64,000 nucleotides of DNA from Siphonodentalium dalli (lineage: Eukaryota > Mollusca > Scaphopoda > Gadilida > Siphonodentaliidae), in the NCBI GenBank assembly GCA_032622095.1, contig CP136064.1:111526004-111590003 (forward strand), given 5' to 3'. Positions 46,644-58,800 of this stretch are shown piece by piece; positions within the stretch are counted from its first letter, which is position 1, and each line of letters starts with the position of its first letter. The notes beneath the pieces were generated by a model that saw only the letters and a list, made by a program, of their open reading frames with translations, was not told the origin of the DNA and did not search any database. A program made the translations under genes and the position numbers.

Positions 46644-46649
46644 TGACCA

Positions 46650-47115
46650 CAGGGTGCAAATGGCAACATGTGTTTGGTCTGCATGGTTGAAGGGGTAAAG
46701 CTGTTGAAATGATCAAGGTGGGCACCCAAACAATGGACACCCCCTAGCCATGTCACTGATTCTTCTAATTTTACTGAGATGTTGTCTTGGTTTTTCCTCT
46801 TCATCCTCTGCATCTTCATTTGAAAATCTCAATTATGTCATCAAAACTCATTCTGCAGAAATATACACACCAATCTGAGTCTCTATACAATTATATGCAT
46901 AATGTATACCGCTATGCATGCGGATTGTGGCCGGTTAGCGCTCGCGATTAAGTCACAATACATTGACAAATACAAATGGCAAATCTGATAGATTTGGTCA
47001 ATCACATCATCGACATTGTGTTTCGTTTATATTGAAGATACCTCGTGCGTTCAGCCGCTACAAAATAATCTACCTGGTTTATAAAATAAACCCACTTGGT
47101 GAAAACGGCCCCAAG
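46650..47115 (-). repeat. composite repeat: cagggacgtggc-family end plus inverse copy of 12,135-12,470
   Basis: The terminus 'ccccctagccatgtcactgattc' ends at about 46,760 and is directly followed by the inverse of the 12,135-12,470 repeat. The junction ('ttctaattttactgagatg') corresponds to the one at 12,450-12,490, so both loci descend from one composite. Confidence 0.7.
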
Positions 47116-47236
47116 TGATTTGGCAATACAGTCCAAAAGTCTTAAATTTCTCCAGGCAGTCTGTCCCGGGCTAGCGTTTTGTCATATATAATCCTCGCGC
47201 ATTCAACTCGGTTAACCGGGCTGGCTCGGTTTGCGG

Positions 47237-48453
47237 CAGAGGCGGACTGGGCCAAAAATCCGGCCCGGGAAATAAATATAATACCGGCCCATCTGTTCGG
47301 GTGTGTCCACGGTCCACCTTGGAAATTTCAACTGCACCCCCCCCCCTTGAATCAGAATCAGATCAAATACATGTTTTGCGTAATTTCATTTCCACCCCCC
47401 CCCACCCCCTTGAATCAGATGCAGACCAAATACATGTTTTTGCATAATTCCGTTTGCACCTGTGGCCTAATATCCTACATGTATATATATTCATAAACCA
47501 TGGTTCTATATATTCCCGGTATGAGACCATTCAGATATTTTTACCTGAACAATTGCATAAATTATAACATCTAGCGGTATAACTCCAGACAAATGCACAA
47601 TGTTACGGGCAAGAGACCAGGACACACCGGGCTGTTTCATGGTTGTTCGGCCCGGGGTGAGAAAATTTTGAAAACTATACAAGAACATCGCGATCGTAGC
47701 ATCTAGACTGACATCAACTGAAGCGTTCCTATTTTGTTGTAAATTTCAATTGGGGGAGGGTCCGGGAGGGGTGCGTGAGATTTTTTTCGGATTTACAGCT
47801 GGGAGTTACCGTTATAATCTCGAGATTAGCGGGGTCCCTATGTGGTGTTATATGGTGCTGACAAGTTCATTTAATGACAAAATTACGATTAGCCAGTTCG
47901 GTTGGTTAAACAACACATGTGACGGCCCACGTCCGGAATTTTCCTGGTCTCCCGATCGGCCAGTCCGGCTCTGCCCCCACCCGAAAGTCACATTATACTC
48001 ACGTGGGGAACCCGCAAACTTAAATGCTGTCTTTCCTCGCCGGTTTTTCGCTTCTCGTGTGATATATATATTTATATATATATTGGCAGTACACATTATC
48101 CGAAGTAAAACATTTTACATGTGGAATAATTTCCGAATCGATATATTCTTGTTTAGTGACGGTTCCAAATATGGTTACAATCTGGACAATCTCAGACGCC
48201 GTTGTAAAATGGAATTCACTTCTTGAATTTATGTGAGAAGAGTGCTGGTTATACACAACACATGTGGCGGCCCACGTCGGTTTCATTAGCGGCCCAAGTT
48301 GTGGTTGGGCGGCCCAACCATGTATACCCCCCCCCAACCGTAAAAAAACCCATCGGATTCTCGCTTGATAGAAAATCACATGGAATCAGAATTTTTCCGA
48401 CCTCCGGCCCATCGGGAAATTTCCCGGTCTCCCGATCGGCCAGTCCGCCTCTG
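47237..48453. mobile_element. nested element with cagaggcggactgg termini
   Basis: Left end 'cagaggcggactgggcc' at 47,237. Inverse right ends at 48,435-48,453 ('cggccagtccgcctctg') and, slightly changed, at 47,961-47,979 ('cggccagtccggctctg'). Both right ends are preceded by 'ggtctcccgat'. The cagaggcg ends resemble hAT-type MITEs, but I found no matching 8-bp flanks. A cagggacgtggc-family copy lies inside. The right end is about 80 bp from the lectin exon donor. Confidence 0.55.
47295..47765 (+). repeat. cagggacgtggc-family fragment nested in the preceding element
   Basis: 'ccttggaaatttcaactgcacccc', 'cttgaatcagaatcaga' (present twice, about 70 bp apart) and 'ttcggcccggggtgagaaaattttg' match 18,200-18,600. 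C-runs at 47,337-47,347 and 47,395-47,405. Confidence 0.65.
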
Positions 48454-48531
48454 TGCGGGGCTAACCCGCTCTCAAATAAACAGGCCATTAGTTTAGTTCA
48501 GTTTGACGTGAAATAAATTTCAATAACTCAC

Positions 48532-48715
48532 ATAATTTGCAGTGCTATTACGAGTGCTCTCATTTCAGCATGGGAGTCTATCCGAGCGAGGCGGGAATGC
48601 TTGGCTGGGTCCAGATGCGTACACGTGGTGGCCGCATCGTTCCACGTAGCTACCATTCCACCAGCAGTCGCGTGATACGTCTTCTTGACGTGTACTGCCA
48701 TCGCCAGCAGTCCGC
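48532..48715 (-). CDS. C-type lectin domain exon, N-terminal half
   Basis: About 60 codons with the N-terminal half of a C-type lectin fold: ATWNDAATTCTHLDPAKHS (the W-x-x-A-x-x-x-C helix) and RLARIDSHAEMRAL (the L-A-x-I-x-S-x-x-E block). The first part (GLLAMAVHVKKTYHATAGG) should cover the first strand; the extra N-terminal Cys pair of long-form domains is not seen. The 3' splice site ('gacgtctttattcag') and donor ('aaattat|gtgagt') are good. Phase 1 at entry, phase 2 at exit. The exit phase and cut point match the C-terminal half at 15,880-16,148 on the same strand, which supplies the missing WIGL core and last cysteines. An upstream exon ending in phase 1 (signal peptide or other module) is required, but I did not find it in the window. 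Confidence 0.82.
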
Positions 48716-48837
48716 CTGAATAAAGACGTCATTATCAAGCAGGCAATAAAGTTCCATCATGTAACAATTATAGAAACATTAATATTAACCCCTTCTTTAC
48801 TAAATACTCATTGACGAGTAGTTCCCCGAGGAACTGT

Positions 48838-48971
48838 TCAGATAATAAGTTCAACAAAGATCACCAATGAAGAGGAATTCTTCTGCACTTGTCGCATGTC
48901 TGTCGTCTGCTCATTTTGTTTGAACATCCCTCCAAATGAATAATAGACAAGTCCAGTATATCCTTTTATAA
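48838..48971 (-). pseudogene. segment homologous to the possible exon at 15,649-15,815
   Basis: After a 3' splice-like 'ggattatcccattcag' the minus strand reads IKGYTGLVYYSFGGMF, then NEQTTDMRQ, parallel to the segment after the C-terminal lectin exon. Similarity continues on both sides, including a conserved 'gaactactcgtca' and traces of the preceding exon end. No lectin C-terminal half precedes it, so it is most simply the tail of a duplicated lectin module that has lost its other exons. It lies about 120 bp upstream of the N-terminal lectin exon. Confidence 0.35.
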
Positions 48972-49055
48972 CTGAATGGGATAATCCAATTACTATGAAA
49001 CGGGTTAATATGACATAAATTAAGTAGCCAGCAACAGAATCCACCAAATTATTGT

Positions 49056-49439
49056 CTGAGAAGTTATATAACTAGTTATATCGTGCTATTATTTTCAGAA
49101 CGGCAGTAGTAAAGCATACTGAGCTGTTTTCTATTTTCAAGCAATGTTAGATAGATCAAATTTGAGGACATGTCATTCTAGTAGGATTACGAAGATATAA
49201 CTAACTATTGTACAGCCTGCGTGATGTACACTAAATCGTAGTCGTGTATTGCTCAACTGCCAAATAAGTCATGCTTTAAACTCCAATAAAACACACCGAA
49301 AAACACATACGATCCGACGGCACGCCTTATTAGCATAAAGGACTAAAATCGGTGGATAGAATGGCCGGGCGCAATTGGGATACATTAATGGTAGCCATAT
49401 CAATATGTTTGTATACGAAAAAAGAACAAATGATTCTGA
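49056..49439. other. unassigned stretch
   Basis: No repeat or exon recognised. I searched it for the missing upstream exon of the lectin gene without success. Confidence 0.4.
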
Positions 49440-49930
49440 CTAACACCATAATTAGAAGTGCACAGGTTACAATGGTGGTATATATCTGTGTCAAGTTTCA
49501 AAACAATTAATAAAGAAATTAATTAATACAATCTTGGACAAAATTATGTAATATTTATGTAATTATGTATGACACAATCAAGTAAAAAAGAAGGGTGATA
49601 CCTCTACTAAAATAAGTCAGACAGACCTCATTATCGCAGATGCACATGGTATTAAATTTATGTACCAAGTTTCAAAAAAATGACAAGGGATTGAAAGAGT
49701 ACAAGATTGGACACTAGTAACTATGTATGTTATGAAAACTTTCTGAAAAGGGAATCCACTAAAATTCGGACCAGGCCGTAGTCGCTGTCAGCAGGTTCTT
49801 ATGATGGTAAAATTATTTGCCAAGTTTTAAAACTATATGACTGGAAAATGTAGGTATACAAGCTCAGACAAAGTTGCTTCCACGGACGGATGGATGGACA
49901 AGCTGATTCGAGTATACCACATGAATAACT
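49440..49930 (+). repeat. dispersed tandem-like repeat, unit ~160-175 bp (mollusc type)
   Basis: 'tgtcaagtttcaaaac' (49,488), 'taccaagtttcaaaaaa' (49,660) and 'tgccaagttttaaaac' (49,817) each lead to 'acaat.ttggaca' or 'caaagttgcttcc'. The last unit ends 'cacggacggatggatggacaag...gagtatacc'. Repeats of this form are abundant in mollusc genomes as far as I know. Confidence 0.6.
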
Positions 49931-52020
49931 TCAGTTGCTGTCATCGAAACGGGCAGGGAAACGGCTATATACATGTGTGTATAAATATAATACCTAATAA
50001 TACTGCATGTATGTTTGGTTGTGTTTTATTGAGAGATACTGCATTGTGTCCGTTGGAGAACACATATACTGCGAACGTATGCAGAGGCCACATCATTCAA
50101 TCAAACACGAATAAACTACAAACATTTCTTAAATAAAACTTTAACGGGACATAGAACTATTCGTATAGCATCAGGTCAACACAAACTGTCATGCAAATGT
50201 GAAAGCTTCATCGTGCTTTGGTCCATAACTCTTTCAAAGGGGTATGAACTTTTGATCTGTATCGAAATAATAGTCTTGTCCATGCTGTATATTGTATAAT
50301 ATTTCTATATATCTATTGTTTATATAATTCTATATCTCAATATCCTTATGTTATACATGTATTAACTTGGATGAGAGAATAAAGCATTGCCATATACTCA
50401 CATAATGTTTTAAGAGATGCTGCAGTCGTGAGAATGCGTGCTACCTGAAAAAAAGAAAGATCAGTGAATGTAGAGTCTCTGAGGCGGTATAACCTTCGAA
50501 TGGTCAAAATATATTAAGAGACATATATATGTAGGAAGCTAAACTTAACGACGCCACACCTATGGATGAATATAGTCATATGCTTCATTTTATAAATTTT
50601 ACATATCCAGTGAGATACCAATTCCCCTTGCAAGTTACTACATGAACCGAACATGTGTTTGGCTATTACCTTTTTAAGCTTAGCATTATCTCATGCCAGT
50701 GAGCTCAGTCTTGACTTTCGAGTAACTGCTGTCATTTTGTAAACACGTCCGTGATATGTCAGTTGTTAAGCTCCAACTCAACTAGAGTTGACATATTTTG
50801 AATTTAGATACACAGACAGGATATTTACCAGACTGCAATTGAAACTATTATTTGATCATTTGCTGATATTAGCAAGCCTATATCATTGTGCAAGATACAC
50901 ACAATTCCATAATTTCTAATTATTTTCTGATTAGTCTGTCAACCATCTCAGCATTATTCCATACCACTTTTGTCTATTCGAGCGACTACTATTGCGCTAA
51001 ATGATAAGCAGGTATTATACCAGACTTGGATACTTTAGGTGTTGTGGGAGTAACAGATTTAATCATCTGAGTTTATAGATATGCAAATAATTTACTTGTT
51101 GAGACGACGCACTAATGCTTCAGACAGTTGTTCACTCTTTTTCCATGCACATCGATCACACTGATCTAGATTTAAAGGTCTTAGTTACACCAGGAAAAGT
51201 ATATTTATCTCGAATCACTCTATGTTTACACGACTGCATGTGGAAGTTTCTAGTATCAACACTGGTCTCAATTATTTGATGTTGTTACATAAGTTTATCA
51301 AGGAGAAGCCTAATTTATTTCGGTTATACATTTTCTAAAGTGTTTTAAGATTGTTGAAGTTTCCACACTGGTCTCCAGTCTGTTTTTACTTATTATTTTT
51401 ATGAAGATATATGTTTCCAGATCTCAGTAAGTTTTTGTTTCTACTTTCCAAATGGTGCAGGGAGGGAAGTTTTTCACCTCACCATCCCATATGCAACACA
51501 CCATAGCTTAATGTCATCTCCACTAAGGCCTACACGAGGAAGCAGTAACATAAATATGGTGTTTTTTTTTGTAAAAAATGCGTTTTTGCCTCTTGGACCA
51601 CCCACCGATCCCGGGCTAACTTGAATAACTTCCTACAATATTTGTACTATCACCCACGGTGCAGCGAATATTTGCATGTAGCTTGCAATGAACAGTCATG
51701 TCCCAAAAGGAGGCTTAACGCGAGCCCGAAAGCTAGCATAAATCGTGTACAAGCTGGCAAATGCCCGCCCTGATGCATGGTGGTGCGTGATGGGAGATAA
51801 GATGGTTGATGTTTACAATTTCGCGTAGTTCCATATGACGTGTTTTTCGAAAAGCACAGCCGATGATGTTGAATGTTTTAATGATAATGCTTTAATGATA
51901 CTTTCTTCAAATGGGTGTAGATACATCAGTTTGAAGTGTTTGAGTAAGCACATTCATAATACGTGTTGTCGAGTTGTAAACAAAATGCAATACTATCAGG
52001 AATGTGTCATAATTTAAGAC
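49931..52020. other. unassigned stretch
   Basis: No domain found. An 'aataaagcattgcc' at about 50,380 after an AT-rich tract could be the 3' end of a retroelement or transcript on the plus strand. The open frames at 49,837-50,136 and 51,835-52,017 are not recognisable proteins. Confidence 0.4.
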
Positions 52021-52024
52021 ACAA

Positions 52025-52195
52025 AGGGATATGCCCTCAATATTAACTGAGAGTGTGGACAAAGGGTATTTCCATTTAGAAATACACAATATGTATGGAT
52101 GGGTCCTTTCACTACAGCCTACGATAATTTACTAAAAGTGGCTGACAAATAAGAAAGACGAATTTTCACTGTTTTTGGGACCCCCACCATATTTG
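52025..52195 (-). repeat. single inverse unit of the ~190-bp satellite
   Basis: 'gccctcaatattaactgagagtgtgg', 'tggatgggt', 'ttta.taaaagtggctgacaaat' and 'gacgaattttcac' are the inverse of one unit of the 40,820-43,260 array, about 9 kb away. Confidence 0.8.
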
Positions 52196-52199
52196 AATT

Positions 52200-52970
52200 T
52201 ATTATAAACAACAACATTGCATACCATTGTTTAACTTTCCCCGACTAGACTATTTAATTTAGAGATTGTGTGTCAGGCCCCATAACAATAACAAAACCAA
52301 AATGATCATAACAAAACTTAACACATAATATATATATATATATATTTGCATACACTAACACGCACAATCACTACATCATGTAACTGCATTCATTCATATC
52401 ATTATATATAGGAGATGGCACCAAAAAGCATTTAGCTTACTGCCAAATCCTATTCTCATTCATGATTATTATAAACTGGATGTAAATAATTATTAATGCT
52501 TAACTGAGATTAAATACGTTTAACCTAACCATACTAGTTGTGTGATAAAATGACAACCGTATCTCGGGCATGCCCTACTGGGATACCCAAGCTCTCGGTT
52601 ATACGAGGAAATACAGGATTAGATATACAATTACCTCCATTATGTTAGTATGGAACTTAAGCTAAGCAAGCATTTAAATGTGTGGTTAGGCACGACAATA
52701 AAAAACCTCAATGACGGCACGCTTTGAAGCAGCTCGGAGAAGCGATATTTCCCAAGTCTCATCGGATACTATGATCAATACGACAAACTGAAAAGACATA
52801 TTATTTATACTTCGCCACTGTTTGCCGAACTGATCGAATATCTGGACTTGCGATCAGGAATATATATTCAAGAACTGACTTGTGTTCAACATAATACTTG
52901 GTTCTGCCGAGTATAATAATTTTAATTAGATCTGAACATGAAAATTATCAAAATACAAACATCCATACTG
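52200..52970. other. unassigned stretch with a (ta)n tract
   Basis: 'tataaacaacaacattg' just after the lone satellite unit may belong to the same element. (ta)n lies at about 52,329-52,346. No gene supported. Confidence 0.4.
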
Positions 52971-52974
52971 GGCT

Positions 52975-53417
52975 AACGCCAGGCAAATTCACACCCCGAT
53001 TTGGTACTTTTAAATTAATTAGCAGTGTTTGTCTTGCCACCGGGAAGGACCCATGCCACGCAGTGCCGATCATGCATGGTTCGGCCCGGTGTGAGAACAT
53101 TTACTGAACCCGAAAAATCCTAGCATCTAGACTGATTTCAAGCTTTCCAATTCTTGGAAATTTACAACCTGACACAACCCCACCAAAACGGTTGGAAAAT
53201 TGCCATCTGATGGCAATTTCAGTTTAAAAATTTGACCAAAAGTAGTAAAAAATGCAAATGTTGGTCTAAAACCAAATTCGCCACAGATAAATTGTTGGAA
53301 AAATCAAACTACGAGAACAATTTCAATCTATTGTTGGTGTGAAATTTCCAACAGTGAAACAATTTCCTGCAGTTAGAATGAGAAACCCCATACCCCCTAT
53401 CGCAACGTCCCTGCTTG
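52975..53417 (+). mobile_element. cagggacgtggc-family element, right terminus intact
   Basis: 'catgcatggttcggcccggtgtgag', 'tcctagcatctagactgat', 'ttggaaatttacaacc' and 'cacagataaattgttgg', ending 'ctatcgcaacgtccctg'. No left terminus was found. Confidence 0.65.
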
Positions 53418-54395
53418 GAATCCTAAGTCATGAGTAATGTCTTGCCTTCACTGATGACGAGAAAGCACGGTGCTATATATTGTTGTTAAAGATATAGATA
53501 TTTTAGGGAATAAGACCACACAGAGCAGATATCAAGAGGCCAACAATAAGGCATGAGTGGGCTCCGATAACCACACAACTACACGAAAGACATCCCAATA
53601 AACCAAAATGAGATACAATTGCATATGCTAGATATATATGTGGGTTTTTTTTCTGTTGGCCTCTCTATATCATATATATTCGGTGTCTAAAATCTTTAAA
53701 ATCACACGACGTGCGATTTCATCGACTTCCTGTTGCGCAAATTCTAGTATAAGACATGTGTCTATTTCAGGCATATAGTTCAAACATAATTGTTCAAACT
53801 ATTAAATTTTATTTTATCTTCTGACAATTGAGCATTTGACCAGAGCTGTCAATCAAATCAATATTAGAAGATATGATCTACCAATCAGCGACTGAACCGG
53901 TCGCTTGCTGCCTTGATAATTATGTGTTCATCCTATATATAACTATTATATCTGCACACTTTCAGTGTTAAATTGCATACTTTCAAACAACTTTTTAATT
54001 GTCAAATAATAATTTACTGAAATGGCGATTTGTGCAATAATATTGGAAATGTATCAATGATTATTATTATTATTATTATTATTATTTATTATTATTATTA
54101 GCCAGTCGTCATGTATATTTCACAATTGAAGACATAAAGAAGGTATGATATCGGGTCTATTATTGTATATCGGCAGCATGGTAAAACTAATCAAACTCTG
54201 TAGACACCGTGTCTCCTAGCAATCGTAAGCTCCGCCCACTAATTAATATGTGTGGAAAGCTCCATTATTTGTAGGTTGAATTTATAATTAGTCCCAGGAC
54301 CGGTTTGCACATTTGCAGGTATCGATAATTACCACACATTGGTGAAAGCATGCGGTCGTTTGAAATACAACAGCCTGATAGATGCCTTGATTTTA
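53418..54395. other. unassigned stretch with an (att)n microsatellite
   Basis: (att)n at about 54,060-54,101. Otherwise nothing recognised. It forms the left flank of the LINE-flanking direct repeat. Confidence 0.5.
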
Positions 54396-55432
54396 TAGAA
54401 TAATATCAAAATCAGAATCTGCATTCTGTGAAAACGTCGGGTTTCGAATTGAATTGTTTTATGCGTAAAGCCACCGTTTAAAGTCGAACATACACAAACA
54501 TATATACACTATGCACATGAGGTATTTCAATAAGCATTTTAGCACCATAGTACATATGGATAATATAAGATATATAGATGTAAATGCTGTCAATGCCAGA
54601 TCACCAGTATAGTTGTAAGTTATTATCTCAATTTTCTGAAGGCTAATTTTATAAATATACTCACCCTTTTCAGGAGCGATATATTAGCTATAGATATCAA
54701 GCCATAAAACGTTTCTCGCGTTGGAGATAGCCAATAGTATTTTGGAATGTACTGTTGACGGATATCTCTAAATTCATCACATATCAGTAGGAGATGAGAC
54801 TCGTCCCCTATCCCGTTACCGCACTGTTCAAATGTATTACAAGGTATACTGTTTCGCCACCGCTCTTTTCTCAACGGGGAGTCGGTGGTTGGCTGTTATA
54901 AATTTCACCATATAAGGGATCAGATGATCTGGCAACTGAAACAAATACCGGCTAATACTAGGGCTAGTTTTAATATTTCTGTAAAAAGTTGCCCTTGATG
55001 AAACAGGTGATTCTAAATCGATAAAAAGTTTAGCTCAATGCTGCTCTATAAGAAAAGTCTTAATACATGTATTGCGAATATCCTGTTTAGATAAAGACTC
55101 TCTCTTGATTGCTTGGTAACAGTTGTAACGTCCTTCTGGTTAAAGGACCATGCGACTGGAAATTCAATGAGGCGATTGGTTTCGAATGGTTTTGCTCAGC
55201 GCTTCAGAACAAAAAAGTCATAACCAGAAGAAAATAGTAACTGGCAGTTTTGAAGAAGCGTTAATTGACGAAAGTTGTTCATACTTATTGTCAATTCAAT
55301 TCAACTGAGTTTATTCTGGTCGTCAATAATAGACATTACAGAATTGTATACGTAAATACAATATGTATGGTCATTGCAGATATAAATGTATGCGTATGAC
55401 ATAAAATAGATATGGGTGGTCGATATTCGTTA
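54396..55432 (+). repeat. left ~1,037-bp direct repeat flanking the LINE
   Basis: Begins 'tagaataatatcaaaatcag' and ends 'gggtggtcgatattcgtta'. The same sequence occurs at 59,401-60,438 with only about seven differences that I could count, one of them a single-base indel near 54,690. It starts where unrelated left flank ends and stops where the LINE begins. Confidence 0.93.
54623..55130 (-). pseudogene. older LINE tail inside the left direct repeat, opposite orientation
   Basis: The minus-strand translation parallels the C-terminus of the LINE at 55.4-59.4 kb: ESLSKQDIRNT, SSRATFYRNIKTSPS, RYLFQLPDHL, ANHRLPVEKR, GDESHLLLICDEF and QQYIPKYYWLSPTRETFYG. It contains at least one in-frame stop and a frame shift, so it is dead. 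It is a 5'-truncated copy of a related but clearly diverged element that was already present when the direct repeat formed. Confidence 0.8.
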
Positions 55433-55880
55433 ATTTCTGTAACCAGGAGAGACGTAATCGGGACCTCGGACGAAGGCATGATTACGTCGCCTGATTCAAA
55501 AAATATCACAGATATTCCTGCAATGAAACCTTCAGCTGATATTCCACACTGTATCCGACCAAATGGACACAGACACATGCCTGATCCGAATGAAAATGAT
55601 AGCGCACGTTCCCTGCGGATATTATCGCTCAATGTATATGCGGATTGGATAAGAGGCTAAATTACCGGGAATTCAAAGATATGATAGAGCCTTACGATAT
55701 TATATGTTTATGCGAAACTAAATCGTTTCTGGAGGATGATATAATAATAGAAAATTTCGAGTTACGCGGTAAGAAAGGGAAAAACATGGGGGTGGGGTTA
55801 GATGTGGAGGAATTTCAGTTTACGTTAAACGAAATTTTAGTCACTCTAGTGAGTACATATCATCATCGTCCTTAAACGTA
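55412..55880 (+). pseudogene. frame-broken N-terminus of the LINE endonuclease
   Basis: The expected endonuclease start is present but split over frames. LRILSLNVYADWIRG ends the first frame at 55,660. YREFKDMIEPYDIICLCETK follows in a second frame from 55,645. A third frame continues with CGGISVYVKRNFSHSSEY up to about 55,870, before the long frame starts at 55,883. About three single-base shifts are needed, one close to homopolymers ('gggaaaaacatgggggtgggg'). They may be real inactivating indels or sequencing errors. The first frame's start codon at 55,412 lies inside the direct repeat, so the true translation start is uncertain. Confidence 0.75.
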
Positions 55881-55882
55881 GT

Positions 55883-58800
55883 GTGGGTGCGTTCGCGGCA
55901 AAAAACATGCCTGGTGGTAGTTTCCTCCTCGGGGCAGTTTATGTACCCCCTGCGGGCACTAGATATGCGAATGATGATTGGTCAACAGATTTGGAGGGGG
56001 AGATTAGAGAGATAAGACGGCACGACGAGCCTATACTTCTAGTAGGAGATTTCAATTCTAGGACAAGTAATATTGACGAGACAGAAAGGTACCCGACCCA
56101 GGACATTATTAATACATTGGAAATTATGGGGTACCCATCTGATTTTATAACCCAGAAGGAAAGAGACATTTGGGCTTATGAAGTACCTAAACGATATTCC
56201 GAAGATAGGGGCAGGGTCAATAGTTATGGATATAAACTTTTAAATTTATGCGGAATCATGGATTTATGCATAATTAACGGACGATTTGGTGAAGATAAAA
56301 ATAATGGAAAATTAACATCCAATGACTGTAGTGTAATCGACTATATGATCGGGAATATAAGTATTCTCAGATTAATCAAGAACTTCCGTGTGAACCCCTT
56401 TTCACCATTTTGGAGTGATGTTCATTCTGGGCTACATATCGAATTAAACTTTGGCAATAACGTGAGGACACAACATACCAACTGCTTATCAGAAACAGAA
56501 TCCTTACCAGAACAGGTAGAAATCAGACGGTGGGACCCAGAAAAAAATGTAGAGTATCAAACTAACATCGATTACACGAGATCTAAAAACATTCTGGTAT
56601 GCCTCAATTTTATAGAAGGGAACACCACATCTTCGGACATTGACAATGTGAGCCGTGACATTTCTGACATGCTTGTATCCGCAGCAATGAAAACTTTTGG
56701 TGTTAAACGAAAGAAGGGAAATAACAAATCGCGTCATAAACCTTGGTTTGATACGGATTGCCGCGACGCTCGTAAGAAATTTCATATGAAAAAATCCGAA
56801 TATAATCGGGACAAAACGCTTGAAAATAAACTTCTAATGAATGAGTCGGCCATACATTATCGGAAACTGATGGATAGCAAAATCAAAAATAAGAACGCAT
56901 CCAATGTCGACGAACTCAAAAGATTCAATAAGTCTTCGCCGAAGGAGTTTTGGAAAGAACTCAATAGACTTTCGAGTTCTGGCCCCAACGCAAATGATAG
57001 TCACAAAAAATGTCAGGTGCCCCCAAATGTGTTTAATGATCATTTCAAAAAAATACATGCCTCAGAACACAGTGACGATTATTTGAGCAGACGTGTTGAT
57101 TCTGAAATTGATTTATCAAACTCGACTTATCTCAATGACTCGATAACTGATGAAGAGGTACGAAGGGCAATAATTAAAGCTCGGAATAATAAAGCCCCGG
57201 GATCCGATATGGTTCTTAACGAGTATATAAAGTCGTCTTTAGACCAGCTGTTGCCATTGTATACTAAATATTTCAATGTGATATTAAATTCAGGTATATT
57301 TCCGACAGATTGGGCGATTGGAATGGACCAACCGATATACAAAAAATCGGGTGAACCGGGAAGTCCGGATTCGTATCGTGGAATAACATTACTTAGTTGT
57401 CTATCAAAAGTTTTTACTACTATTTTGAATGCTAGATTAGTTTCGTACTCGGATGACAATGAGACGATAAGTAAATTCCAGACTGGTTTCAGAAGTTGCC
57501 ATTCTACAATTGACAATATATTTGTATTACATAGTATTATAAATTTATACCTGTCGTCTGGTCGAAAGTTATTTTGTGCATTTATCGACTTTCGCAAGGC
57601 TTTTGATTTAGTATGGCGAGAAGGCTTATGGTTTAAGCTAATTCAAAGCGGTATTAATGGGAAAATATTGAGACTTATAAGAAACATGTACAGCAAAATC
57701 AAATTATGTGTTAAATCTGATGGAACCAAAACGGACTTCTTTTCTAGTTTTGTAGGATTATTTCAAGGTGAAATTATGTCACCGTTATTATTTTCCATCT
57801 ACATTGACGATCTAACGTCGTTCATGAACGATTGTGCTATCAAAAGCCTCGATTTTCTTGATGATATATTTATGGACAATGCGGGTATATATATACGACT
57901 GTTTTGTATGTTTTATGCTGATGATACAGTTATACTTAGTGAAAGCGAAGATGAAATGCATCGAGCGTTACAGCCTTTCGCAGATTATGCGGATGCGTGG
58001 AAGCTCCAGGTGAACACAAAAAAGACGAAAATAATGATATTCTGTAAAAAATTACCTAAATGCATACCAATATTCATATACAGGGGGGTTGAACTCCAAG
58101 TCGTTAAGGAATTTATTTACCTAGGTGTAGAATTTTTCTATACTGGCAGATTTTGTAGCACCATAAAGCGCACATTTAATCTGGCCACACGTGCCATGCA
58201 CGGACTGTTAAATAAAGTTAGACATCTCTCTTTACCACCCGATTTGATGCTTAAGCTGTTTGATAGCATAGTAGCACCGGTAATCTTATACGGTAGTGAA
58301 ATATGGATTACAGAAAAAATCCAGAGACTTGAAACATTACATATGAAATTTTGCAAAATATTATTAGGAATGAAATCTAGTACACCAAACTACATGGTAT
58401 ATGGGGAACTTGGTAGGCACCCACTCATAATTGAAATTAAATGCAGACTGTTGTCATATTGGTCAAAGTTGGTATCCGCAGATGGATCTGAACTCGCAAA
58501 AAACATACACCTTATTTTGAGACTTGTATATGACAACAAACCAAGCCAGTCGGCTGAATTCAAATGGTTGAATATCGTGAAGGAATCTCTGTGCAAAGTA
58601 GGACTAACATCTAATTGGGAAACCCAATCCTCTCTTACGAAATCTGAAATCCGAAATTGTAAATCAAGCATGATCGAACAACACTGGACACAAACATTCA
58701 GTGATATTAAAAACTCAGATTCATCCAGAGCAATTATGTACAGTAATATAAAATCTCATTCTGGTATATGCCGATATTTGTTATATCTCCCAAAACACCT

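Noticed and set aside
57127-57597. 156-codon frame antisense to the LINE reverse transcriptase
   Set aside because: Shadow of the sense coding sequence; no independent support.
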